A DNA stretch of 64,000 nt from CAWBRT01 sp963819175 (GTDB lineage Bacteria; Acidobacteriota; Terriglobia; Terriglobales; Acidobacteriaceae). Location of the stretch: NCBI GenBank assembly GCA_963819175.1, contig CAWFVJ010000018.1, forward strand, positions 62,001-126,000, read 5' to 3'. The translations under genes were made by a program, and so were the position numbers. Below are positions 8,450 through 16,242 of this stretch, piece by piece. The notes under the pieces are model-generated. The model worked only from the letters and a program-made list of their open reading frames with translations. It had not been told where the DNA came from and did not search any database. Position 1 is the stretch's first letter; each line of letters opens with the position of its first letter.

Positions 8450-9568
8450 ATGAGACGGTTAGCGATAATCACAAGCCTGCTAGTTGCGTTTTTTGTTGCG
8501 ATGACAGCACCCGCTTTTTCTCAGGCTATTGAGAGTGAGTTCTATCTCATCACCCCCGTATCCAAGGATGTCCATGATCCGATGCTGAAGGCGTTTGCGG
8601 CCTATGCAAAGAAGAAATGGAACGTGGACGTAAAGACCAGTGCCATGCCGCAAGGCACGCCGGTTGCCTATGGCCAGATCGTGGAATGGAAGGGAAGACC
8701 ACAGGCAGATGTCTTCTGGGGCGGCGAGGGAATACTTTTTGACAAGCTGGCCAACCAAGGGCTGCTGGACAAGCTACAGCTTCCCGAAAAGATGTGGCGC
8801 GAGATTCCTGCCACGATCGGCAAGCCTGTGGGACTGCCACTCAAGGATCCAAAGAAATTCTGGGTTGGGACGATGCTGGAACCCTATGGGATTATTTATC
8901 AGCCAACACTTCTCAAGCGTCTGGGCGTACAGATTAAAGACTGGGATGACCTTCTTAATCCGAAGCTAAAAGGAAAGATCGCACAGTGTACTCCCGACCG
9001 ATCCAGCAGCAGTCATGCTTCCTATGAAGTCATTCTGCAAACCGATGGCTGGGCAAAGGGCTGGGACTGGCTGACGAAGCTTTCGGCGAACACGGGAATT
9101 TTTACCGCCCGCTCTCGCGACGTGCCGAGCTCGGTAGCCAAGGGAGAGTTCGCCGTCGGCTTTGCGGTGCCGAGCTATATGGCCTTTGCCGAGGTGCTGA
9201 ACGGTTATGACTTGGGGTTTGTCTATCCGAAGAATGCCTATGTGACGCCCGAGCCCATGGCTGTTTTGAAAGGTGCGCCTCACCCGAAGGCAGCCCATGC
9301 CTTCATTGAATTTCTGTTAAGCGAAGAAGGTCAGAGACTTGTCTCTTCCATGGGAGTCTATCCGATTACCGCCAAGTACAAGGTTCAGGGTCCTGCCGGG
9401 TCCAATCAGGAAAAGGCAGTGGCTTTTACCGGTGGGATTCGGTCCTTCTTCGATATCCCGGTGGGCAATGTTTACAACGACTCGGTTGCCGGGCCGCGAA
9501 ACGAAGACGTGAATGCCTACTTCCGCAAAGAAATCGCGGAGAAACATAAGGACCTCGTTAAGAAATAA
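8450..9568 (+). CDS. ABC transporter substrate-binding protein, Fe3+/AfuA-like fold
   Basis: A 372-residue exported periplasmic binding protein (extracellular solute-binding family 1). An N-terminal signal peptide (hydrophobic core IITSLLVAFFVAMTAPAFS, cleavage near AFSQA) is clear. The fold resembles FbpA/AfuA/PhnS, with the N-lobe block QADVFWGGEG and the hinge region GTMLEPYGIIYQ. The paired tyrosines that bind iron in FbpA-type proteins are absent; the corresponding region reads FAVPSYMAFAEV. An organic, possibly phosphorylated, ligand is therefore more likely, as for AfuA (sugar phosphates) or the aminoethylphosphonate binding proteins. Adjacent glpP, glpD and a sugar-phosphatase-like gene point to a glycerol phosphate compound. 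That is inference. Confidence 0.8.
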   Translation: MRRLAIITSLLVAFFVAMTAPAFSQAIESEFYLITPVSKDVHDPMLKAFAAYAKKKWNVDVKTSAMPQGTPVAYGQIVEWKGRPQADVFWGGEGILFDKLANQGLLDKLQLPEKMWREIPATIGKPVGLPLKDPKKFWVGTMLEPYGIIYQPTLLKRLGVQIKDWDDLLNPKLKGKIAQCTPDRSSSSHASYEVILQTDGWAKGWDWLTKLSANTGIFTARSRDVPSSVAKGEFAVGFAVPSYMAFAEVLNGYDLGFVYPKNAYVTPEPMAVLKGAPHPKAAHAFIEFLLSEEGQRLVSSMGVYPITAKYKVQGPAGSNQEKAVAFTGGIRSFFDIPVGNVYNDSVAGPRNEDVNAYFRKEIAEKHKDLVKK

Positions 9569-9572
9569 CTTC

Positions 9573-10352
9573 ATGCACATCTACCTGAAGGATGTCGTAA
9601 AGAGATTTGGCGCCCTGGAAGCGGTAAGTCACGTGTCCCTGGAAATCCGGGACGGTGAGTTGTTTACCCTTCTAGGGCCGTCAGGTTGCGGAAAAACGAC
9701 GATTCTGCGGCTTATCGGCGGCTTCCACAAGCCCGACGAAGGAGAAGTGTACTTCGGCGACAAAGAAGTATCGGCCATTCCCACTTACCAGCGAAACATC
9801 GGCATGGTCTTCCAGAATTATGCTCTCTGGCCGCACATGACGATTTTCGACAATGTAGCCTATGGTCTGAAAATCAAGAAGATTCCCAGGAAGGAGATAC
9901 CCGAAAGGGTGAACAGAGTGCTGTCCACGGTCAACCTGACGGGACTGGAAAAGCGCTATCCCGGCCAGCTCTCCGGCGGCCAACAGCAGCGGGTTGCACT
10001 GGCCCGTGCCCTGGTTCTCAATCCTGATGTGCTGCTTCTCGATGAGCCTCTCTCCAACCTTGACGCAAAGATACGCCTGCAGGTCCGCGCCGAGATCAGA
10101 AAGCTCCAGAAGGAATTGGCGATCACCTCCATCTATGTGACCCATGACCAGGAAGAGGCGCTGACTATTTCCGATCGTATCGCGGTCATCGAGCGCGGGA
10201 AAATTCAACAGATCGGAGCGCCCATAGACCTCTACGAACGGCCGGAGAATCCGTTCGTGGCCGATTTTATCGGTATCAATAATCTGATCGCAGGCGAGGT
10301 GAAGCAGGTCGATGAGAAGCTTGATGGTGGTCGACACGCGGTTTCGGGTTGA
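9573..10352 (+). CDS. ABC transporter ATP-binding protein, NBD part (frameshifted before TOBE)
   Basis: A 259-residue nucleotide-binding domain of the spermidine/Fe3+/maltose importer group. Walker A GPSGCGKTT (near 36-44), Q-loop MVFQNYALWPH, signature LSGGQQQRVALARAL, Walker B VLLLDEPLSNLD and switch His in YVTHDQEEAL are all intact. The frame ends at 10352 just after IGINNLIAGEVKQVD, exactly where the TOBE domain begins; that domain continues in the next frame at 10349-10657. A single missing base around 10335-10348 explains the break. The two pieces together give about 360 residues, the family's usual length. The ATG at 9573 is 4 bases after the binding-protein stop, indicating a tight operon. 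Confidence 0.9.
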   Translation: MHIYLKDVVKRFGALEAVSHVSLEIRDGELFTLLGPSGCGKTTILRLIGGFHKPDEGEVYFGDKEVSAIPTYQRNIGMVFQNYALWPHMTIFDNVAYGLKIKKIPRKEIPERVNRVLSTVNLTGLEKRYPGQLSGGQQQRVALARALVLNPDVLLLDEPLSNLDAKIRLQVRAEIRKLQKELAITSIYVTHDQEEALTISDRIAVIERGKIQQIGAPIDLYERPENPFVADFIGINNLIAGEVKQVDEKLDGGRHAVSG

Positions 10353-10657
10353 TCAAATGTCTGCCGGGCAAACAGCTTCGTGAGGGCGATGCGTGCAAGA
10401 TATGCGTGCGTCCCGAGGTCGCTTCCATCGGTCCGTCCGCTGAAACGCAAGACGGACTGAACGTAATTTGCGGAACCGTAAGCTTTGCCTCCTATATCGG
10501 CAACGCTATACGCTACGACATCGAACTTGACCGGGAGACCATCTTTAGAGTTGACGTGCAGAACCCCAGGAACCAGCAACCGCTTCCGATCAATCAAAAG
10601 GTGAGCGTTTGTTTCCCCATCCGAGTAACGCTTGGGATTCCTGTCTTGAAGGGCTAG
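10349..10657 (+). CDS. TOBE domain of the same ABC ATPase (frameshifted remainder)
   Basis: About 100 residues that form the C-terminal TOBE/OB-fold domain of the preceding ATPase: REGDACKICVRPEVASIG, then GTVSFASYIGNAIRYDIEL and VSVCFPIRVTLGIPVL. The domain senses substrate or regulators in this transporter class. The apparent TTG start at 10349 overlaps the end of the NBD frame and is an artefact of the frameshift, not a separate gene. The stop at 10655-10657 is followed by AGGAGCCGG and the permease start at 10668. Confidence 0.85.
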   Translation: MIKCLPGKQLREGDACKICVRPEVASIGPSAETQDGLNVICGTVSFASYIGNAIRYDIELDRETIFRVDVQNPRNQQPLPINQKVSVCFPIRVTLGIPVLKG

Positions 10658-10667
10658 GAGCCGGAAC

Positions 10668-12380
10668 GTGAAGACCGAGACAGCGGCAGTGACGACGAGA
10701 TCACGAATCTGGCCCGACGTGCACGTTGGAGAACTTCTCGGTTACGCCGGCCTCTGGTGTTTCTTTATCATTTTCTTGATCTATCCTCTTATCCGCCTGT
10801 TTTACGACAGTGTTACCACCGAGGACGGGATCTTTACTCTGGGGAACTATCACCAGTTCTTCACCGATGCTTTCTATCTGAGATCATTCTTCAACTCCAT
10901 GGTACTTGGCGTTGCTTGTGTGATCACTACCTCGATACTGGGCATCGCCATCGCGTTTCTCTTGCTTCGTTACGATTTTCCCGGCAGGAAGCTCTTTTCC
11001 TATCTCACTATCATTCCGATGATTATGCCGCCCTTGGTTGGCGTCATGGGCTTTACCTTTATCCTGGGTCGCGCAGGGACGGTCAATACCATTCTGCAGG
11101 ACTATTTTGGCTTCGAGCAGCCTATCAACTTCATGTACGGAATTCATGGGGTGCTGCTGGTCGAGACCTTGCACCTGTTCCCGCTGATGACGTTGAGCAT
11201 CGTGGACGCGATGTCGAAGATATCGCCCTCACTGGATGAAGCGGCCGAGAGCGTTGGGTCACGAGGGCTGCGCAAGTTTCTGGATATCACTTTCCCCTTG
11301 ACCACGCCAGGCTATGTCACCGGCGCGCTGCTGGTCTTCATATGGACCTTTGCTGACTTCGCTACGCCGCTCGTGGTTGGTGTGGATGACCTGCTGGCCT
11401 CGCAGGCTTATCTGAACATTGTCCAGTTTGTCGACCGCAGACTTTTCAAGATGGGGATCGTGATCTCGGCCATCATGGTCATTCTGGCGATTTTGTTTCT
11501 GATCATTGCCAAAAAATATGTGGCCATCAAGGATTACAGTTCGCTCTCCTATTCGCAGATAGAGAGGAAGAAGCTATCGATTTCGTCGCAGCTTGGCGTG
11601 GTTGCCTTTCTTGTCGGCGTTTTGATCTTCGCCTTTATTCCCTATTTCGGAATCGCTCTCGATTCGTTCGGGAAGGGTTGGGCCTTGACGCCATTTCCCG
11701 TCAAGTACACGCTTCAGTATTTCGAGCGAGTCTCGGTTGAGACGCCCAAGTTCATCCTCAACAGCCTTCTCTATTCAGGCATTTCCGTAGCGATCTGCAT
11801 CGCCGTGGGAGTTCCGGCGGCATGGGTCATGGCGCGAACCAAACTTCCGGGCAGAGAAATTCTCGATTCATTGACGACGCTGATCCTGGCCCTGCCCGGG
11901 ACGGGGATTGGCATCGCTTATATGCGCGCCTTTCGCGACCCGCTGCCGTTTATGGGCATTCCCCTTATTGGGATGTGGATCGTCATCCCTATCGTACTCG
12001 GCGTGCGACGCTTGCCTTACACGGTGCGTGGGACATTTGCCTCTTTGCTGATCGTCCATCGTTCTTTCGAGGAGGCAGCCGAAAGTGTTGGGGCGGCCAA
12101 GATTAAAACCTTCAAGGACGTGACCCTTCCCCTCATCTGGAAGGGAGTGCTCACTGGCGCCTTGTATTCGTTTATTCTCGCGCTGCAAGAGGCTTCCGCC
12201 ACTCTTCTGCTGGTGGTCCCCGGCCATGAAATGATGACCGTAGGGATTTTTAATTTCTATATAGGCGGGTCGGTGAATGAAGCGGCGGCGCTGGGATTGA
12301 TTCTGATCATTCTTGGCGCGATCTGTCTGTTGATCATCAACCGGCTTGCCGGGTCCAGGATGGGGGGCGTTTTTGGCTAA
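10668..12380 (+). CDS. ABC transporter permease, two fused domains
   Basis: A 570-residue inner-membrane protein with two tandem permease modules, as in FbpB/AfuB and ThiP-type importers. Each half has about six hydrophobic segments and an EAA-type ATPase-contact loop: SPSLDEAAESVGSRGLRKF (first half, near 185-203) and HRSFEEAAESVGAAKIKTF (second half, near 463-481). A central charged linker (AKKYVAIKDYSSLSYSQIERKK) joins the halves. Start is GTG at 10668 preceded by AGGAG. It completes the binding protein-ATPase-permease set with the two previous genes. One fused permease would supply both membrane subunits of the importer. The substrate is discussed under the binding protein. Confidence 0.92.
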   Translation: MKTETAAVTTRSRIWPDVHVGELLGYAGLWCFFIIFLIYPLIRLFYDSVTTEDGIFTLGNYHQFFTDAFYLRSFFNSMVLGVACVITTSILGIAIAFLLLRYDFPGRKLFSYLTIIPMIMPPLVGVMGFTFILGRAGTVNTILQDYFGFEQPINFMYGIHGVLLVETLHLFPLMTLSIVDAMSKISPSLDEAAESVGSRGLRKFLDITFPLTTPGYVTGALLVFIWTFADFATPLVVGVDDLLASQAYLNIVQFVDRRLFKMGIVISAIMVILAILFLIIAKKYVAIKDYSSLSYSQIERKKLSISSQLGVVAFLVGVLIFAFIPYFGIALDSFGKGWALTPFPVKYTLQYFERVSVETPKFILNSLLYSGISVAICIAVGVPAAWVMARTKLPGREILDSLTTLILALPGTGIGIAYMRAFRDPLPFMGIPLIGMWIVIPIVLGVRRLPYTVRGTFASLLIVHRSFEEAAESVGAAKIKTFKDVTLPLIWKGVLTGALYSFILALQEASATLLLVVPGHEMMTVGIFNFYIGGSVNEAAALGLILIILGAICLLIINRLAGSRMGGVFG

Positions 12381-12462
12381 GGCTCGAACAAGACCAAGGA
12401 GTTGGCCCCCGGAAGCGGTGCTGCACGGCGAGCCTAAGGCAAAGACGAGCGAAGGGAAGTGA

Positions 12463-13290
12463 ATGTCGGCTGAAACGCTAGGCAAAATTCGATGCTTTGT
12501 TCTGGATATGGATGGAACTGTGTATCTCGGGAGCCACTTATTGCCAGGGGCTCTCGAGTTCATAGAGTACCTTCGCGAGACTCGGCGCGACTTCTTGTTT
12601 GTGACCAATAACTCTTCTCGTCATGCCGAATACTACGCGAACAAGTTGACGAAGCTGGGAATCCCCTGCGACGCCGCTAACATACTGACCTCCGGAGAGG
12701 CAACCGCCTTCTATCTCAATACCCTCAAGAAAGGCGCGCGAATCTTTCTGCTGGGTACTCCCGAGCTGGAAGAGGAATTCCAAAGGCAAGGATTTACGTT
12801 GACCGGCGATCTCCCGGATTTTGTGGTGCTGGGCTTCGATAAGACGCTGACGTACGGCAAACTGGTGACCGCATGCGATTGGATACGCAAGGGCGTCCCA
12901 TTCATCGCCACTCATCCGGATCTGAATTGCCCAACCGAGTCCGGGTACATTCCGGATTGCGGCGCGATGGCGGCGTTGATTACGGCCTCGACGGGCGTGG
13001 AACCCAAGGTGATTGGCAAGCCGCATCGTGAAATCATCGACATGATCCTGCGAAAGAAGGCTTACGACGCAGAGCAACTCGCGATTGTCGGCGACCGCTT
13101 ATACACCGATATGGCCACCGGATTCAACGCCCGCATCTGCACGGTTCTGGTTCTCAGCGGAGAGACAAAGTCCGCGGACCTTCGTGCGGCCCCCACGCAG
13201 CCTCAGTATGTCTGCCGCGATCTGGCAGAGCTGGCGGAACGATTGATGCGCAGCGACGGAGAGCTCGCGAATTCGGTTCAGTCAAAATAG
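12463..13290 (+). CDS. HAD-IIA phosphatase, NagD-like
   Basis: A 275-residue haloacid-dehalogenase superfamily phosphatase of the NagD/PGP (IIA cap) group. Motif I is FVLDMDGTVYLG (residues 10-21), motif II FVTNNSSR (near 46-53), the motif III Lys lies in PKVIGKPHREII, and motif IV is VGDRLYTDMATG. Relatives hydrolyse small phosphoesters such as phosphoglycolate, glycerol 3-phosphate, nucleoside monophosphates or p-nitrophenyl phosphate. It follows the transporter by about 80 bases, with GAAGGGAAG ahead of the ATG, so it is probably the last gene of the operon. A role in releasing phosphate from an imported phosphoester is plausible but unproven. Confidence 0.87.
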   Translation: MSAETLGKIRCFVLDMDGTVYLGSHLLPGALEFIEYLRETRRDFLFVTNNSSRHAEYYANKLTKLGIPCDAANILTSGEATAFYLNTLKKGARIFLLGTPELEEEFQRQGFTLTGDLPDFVVLGFDKTLTYGKLVTACDWIRKGVPFIATHPDLNCPTESGYIPDCGAMAALITASTGVEPKVIGKPHREIIDMILRKKAYDAEQLAIVGDRLYTDMATGFNARICTVLVLSGETKSADLRAAPTQPQYVCRDLAELAERLMRSDGELANSVQSK

Positions 13291-13369
13291 TAGAATTCTG
13301 CAATTTCAGAAATGCCCCCGTCCGACGGCAACCCGCTCCAAAATACTTGAATCATCCATTTCTGAACCT

Positions 13370-13518
13370 GCTCTAAGAAGCCGCGGAAAAACTGTTTCTC
13401 TGAGAGTGTCATCCTGAGCAAAGCGAAGGATCTGCTGTTTGCGTGTGCTGAAGCAGATCCTTCGACCGGCGCAAGATCGGCGCGACACTGGTATGAGTTT
13501 TTCCGCAGCCTGCTCTAA
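13370..13518. repeat. Composite intergenic palindromic repeat, copy 1
   Basis: The core (13405-13489) begins TGTCATCCTGAGCAAAGCG and holds the stem AGCGAAGGATCTGCT/AGCAGATCCTTCG. It is nested in an outer inverted repeat: GCGGAAAAACT near 13383-13393 against AGTTTTTCCGC near 13496-13506, with CTGCTCTAA on both sides. Close relatives lie at 17183-17336, 21841-22104 and 53343-53431. It lies between the phosphatase and the lipoprotein gene. Confidence 0.75.
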
Positions 13519-13534
13519 AAGAAATTTGAGGTGA

Positions 13535-14329
13535 ATGATGCACGGAAAAACATTGCTATGGTTGTTCGTTCTCGTGAGCTTGTTTGGCGGAGCAGCTTGC
13601 AGCAAGAAGCAGACTGACTCAAGCCAAGCATCACAGACTCCTGCGGCACAGACCCCGGCGACGCCGTCTCCGGCGCAACAAGCGAGTTCCACACCCGCGC
13701 AGCCGGCACAGCCCTCTATGCCTCCATCTCAGGCAGCTACTCCGACAAAGCCATCTGCTGCAGGCACGCCGGAAGAGAAAGCAGAGAAGCGCGTAGCCGC
13801 AGCGGTGCCGACCGGCACGGCTCTGGTGGTGCAACTCAACAGCGCAGTCAGCTCGAAGACTGCGCAAGCGGGCGAAACTTTCACCGCCACGGTTGCCAAG
13901 CCGGTTGTCGTGCAGGGTGAGATGCTGATTCCACGGGGTGCCGAAGTGACCGGCAGAGTGACACAGGTGAAGGCAGCCGGGAAACTCGCCGGAGCCGCGC
14001 AAATGGGGCTCAGGCTGACGTCGATCAAGGTGGGCGGCCAGAGCTATAAAGTCCGCTCGAATGAGATTTCGCAGACTTCAACTGGAAAAGGCAAGCGCAC
14101 GGCCGTAATGGGCGGCGGTGGAGCGGGACTGGGTGCCATAGTGGGTGGCTTGGCCGGTGGCAAGAAGGGTGCGCTGCTCGGCGGACTCGCCGGCGGCGGC
14201 GCGGGAACTGCGGGTTCGGCATTTACCGGCAATACCGATATCACATTGCCGGCGGAATCCGTGCTCAGTTTCCGGCTGTCTCACCCGCTCGATCTGAGTG
14301 AGTCGACGACGTTGAGTTCGTCCAAATGA
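13535..14329 (+). CDS. Glycine-zipper envelope lipoprotein
   Basis: A 264-residue exported protein. The N-terminus has a hydrophobic signal (LLWLFVLVSLFGGAAC) with a lipobox-like GAAC, followed by SKKQTDSS, so lipidation at that Cys is likely. Residues about 27-90 are a low-complexity Ala/Pro/Ser/Gln/Thr linker. A conserved-looking domain follows (VPTGTALVVQLNSAVSSKTAQAGETF...). Next comes a glycine-zipper stretch, AGLGAIVGGLAGGKKGALLGGLAGGGAG (near 205-235; positions approximate), of the kind that inserts in or packs against membranes. Two ATGs (13535, 13538) follow TTTGAGGTGA. Its function is unknown; a structural or stress-related envelope role is likely. It stands alone between a repeat and the convergent DedA-rhodanese gene. 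Confidence 0.8.
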   Translation: MMHGKTLLWLFVLVSLFGGAACSKKQTDSSQASQTPAAQTPATPSPAQQASSTPAQPAQPSMPPSQAATPTKPSAAGTPEEKAEKRVAAAVPTGTALVVQLNSAVSSKTAQAGETFTATVAKPVVVQGEMLIPRGAEVTGRVTQVKAAGKLAGAAQMGLRLTSIKVGGQSYKVRSNEISQTSTGKGKRTAVMGGGGAGLGAIVGGLAGGKKGALLGGLAGGGAGTAGSAFTGNTDITLPAESVLSFRLSHPLDLSESTTLSSSK

Positions 14330-14367
14330 TGATGTGGCGGCGGCTACGACTGTGCGGCAGGCTTGGC

Positions 14368-15354
14368 TTACAAGATTCGCGGACGGCTGAAATCCGGCAG
14401 ATGCACGAGGTCTTCGTGCGGCACGTCCTCCATGGGGAGTCCAGCTTTTCGCCAAGCCGCAAGGCCGCCGTTGATTACAAATGCATTGAATGCTTTTTCC
14501 CGCAGCAGATGCGCCACCCGGGCGCTGGTCGCTTCGCGCAGTCAGGTGCAGTACAGGTAGATATCCTTGTCATGGGAGAGGCGCTTGGTCTCCTCCTCCA
14601 GGTTGTTAGGTTCGATGCGAATAGATCCCTGGATGCGCGCGGCGCCGGGGTCGTAGTACCCATGACTGCGAACATCGACTAAGAGAATCTTGTTCGATCC
14701 TTCGGAATGAAGCCTGTTTGCCAGCTCATCCACCTGCACGCGCGGCACGATACGGTAGATGCGGTGCTTGCGGTAGAGCAGCATTCGAGAGACTACGAAC
14801 GCGCCGATGGCAATAGCCATGACGATTCCGATCACGTGTCCGGCGACCTGAAAGCCATGGGTGAGAGCGACAAGAAAATTATGGAAGAGAAACCCAACGC
14901 CGCCGTACGCCAAGATCCATAAGCTAGCCCCAATGAGATCGAGCACGACGAACTGGGCAAAAGGCATCTTCATGCTCCCGGCCAGCGGTGGAATCATGGC
15001 ACTCACGCCGGGTATGAACTTGGCGATTAGCAGCGTGGCTCGGCCCCGTTTGTAGAACGACTCGGCGGATCGCAGGATACAGGTTTCCGGGTTACGGGAG
15101 AGCTTGCACATGAGTCCCAAAAGTCCCCAACCCATGTAGCCACCCAGAACGAAGAGCAGGGAATCTCCCAGAAGCATTGCCGCAAGCGCAACGAGGAACG
15201 CTGCCGGAGCTTTCAGGGCTCCTGACGCCGCCGCCGCTCCGCTTCCGACCAATGTCAATGTGGCTGGCACCGGCACTCCCAGCGATCCCGCAAAGATGAT
15301 CGAGGAGAGAATGAGATAGCCGTGTTGCGCGATCCGGAATAGTAAGCCGCTCAT
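14368..15354 (-). CDS. DedA (VTT) membrane protein fused to rhodanese, in-frame TGA, candidate selenoprotein
   Basis: Residues 1-205 form a DedA/VTT membrane domain (GSLGVPVPATLTLVGSGAAA, then KFIPGVSAMIPPLAGSM); residues about 220-328 form a rhodanese domain (ILLVDVRSHGYYDPGAARI). The frame meets TGA at 14542-14544 after DIYLYCT, but the same frame continues with LREATSARVAHLLREKAF...VINGGLAAWRKAGLPMEDV to a TAA at 14368-14370, completing the rhodanese. In related DedA/GlpE fusions this loop reads YCxCPxEA, so the TGA falls where the second Cys stands. Full length would be 328 residues with Sec at 271. A stem-loop 21 nt after the TGA could be a SECIS. Alternatives are a nonsense mutation or a base-call error (TGC or TGT read as TGA). 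Confidence 0.75.
14504..14533 (-). promoter_or_regulatory. SECIS-like stem-loop after the in-frame TGA
   Basis: In the mRNA, GCGCC/GGCGC (14521-14525 with 14511-14515) closes a five-base loop CGGGU at 14516-14520. A lower stem AGCG/UGCU sits across an internal loop. The apical loop starts 21 nt after the UGA, within the range of bacterial SECIS elements, and contains GGU as in several of them. The hairpin is visible; its function is a prediction, and GC-rich coding sequence often forms such stems. Confidence 0.4.
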
Positions 15355-15453
15355 ACGGAGTGATCTCTACTTCTTCTATCCCTCGTTATCTGTTTCAGGT
15401 TTGCAGGCCGTTTAAGTGGGTCTTGGAAATGTTCATGCCCAGCGGTGCAGTCC

Positions 15454-16242
15454 TCACTTCCCAGGTCTTTTCTTCGCCGGGGCGATGGTGGTAGGCTTCT
15501 TCCGTCCTGCGCCTCGCAGAGGATCAGCCGGCTGATATCCGAGCCCGGCCGATAATAGCTCCACCAGTTTTGCCAGCACCTTTGTCCTTGCCCAGTACTT
15601 GTCGTTTCCTTCCACCAGACACCAGGGGGCCCCAGTCGTGCTGGTCTTAACCAACATCTCCTCGACTGCCTCCTCGTACGAGCTCCACTTGTCGCGGTTT
15701 CTCCAGTCTTCATCCGTAAGCTTCCATGCTTTGTAGCCGACAGCTTTGCGCTCCTCGAAACGCCGAAGCTGTTCCTCGCGAGAGATGTGGATCCAGAACT
15801 TTGCCAGGACCGTTCCGAAATCACGCAGTTGCCGCTCGAAAGAATTAATTTCCTTAAAGGCTCGTTTCCATTCCGCCTCAGTAGCGAATCCTTCCACGCG
15901 CTCCACCAGCACCCGGCCGTACCACGACCGGTCAAAAATCGCCATCTGCCCGTGCTCCGGCAGTCGCCTCCAGAATCGATAAAGGTAGTGCCGGGTTTTG
16001 TCCTCCCCTTGCGGAGCGCTGATCGGATAGACGACATAGCCGCGCGGATCCAGTTTCTCCGTAACCCGCTTGATGACGCCGCCTTTGCCGGCCGCGTCCC
16101 AGCCCTCAAAGACGACGATCACGGGACGCTGTTGCAGGTAGATCTGGTATCCCAGCTCGCGGAGTTGAATTTGCCGCCGCGCCAGCTCGCGCACATAGGC
16201 CGCACGATCTAGTTTGCGGGTCAGGTCCATTCTTTCCAGCAT
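15454..16242 (-). CDS. Polyphosphate kinase 2 family protein (second of pair)
   Basis: A 262-residue PPK2-family kinase, which transfers phosphate between polyphosphate and nucleotides. Walker A is FEGWDAAGKGGVIKRV (near 44-59), and the lid/Walker B region is AIFDRSWYGRVLVERVEG. The segment HISREEQLRRFEERK and the terminal VEGNDKYWARTKVLAKL match the family. The C-terminal tail is Lys/Pro-rich and unconserved. The ATG at 16242 overlaps the stop of the upstream PPK2 gene by one base (TGATG), so translation is coupled. Whether it uses ADP or GDP, or AMP, cannot be read off. The two paralogues differ mainly in the lid and tail. Confidence 0.9.
   Translation of the reverse strand: MLERMDLTRKLDRAAYVRELARRQIQLRELGYQIYLQQRPVIVVFEGWDAAGKGGVIKRVTEKLDPRGYVVYPISAPQGEDKTRHYLYRFWRRLPEHGQMAIFDRSWYGRVLVERVEGFATEAEWKRAFKEINSFERQLRDFGTVLAKFWIHISREEQLRRFEERKAVGYKAWKLTDEDWRNRDKWSSYEEAVEEMLVKTSTTGAPWCLVEGNDKYWARTKVLAKLVELLSAGLGYQPADPLRGAGRKKPTTIAPAKKRPGK

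Noticed and set aside
8450..12380. Naming the transporter a ferric-iron (Fbp) system
   Set aside because: The fold is right, but the paired tyrosines that bind iron are missing and the neighbours concern glycerol 3-phosphate.
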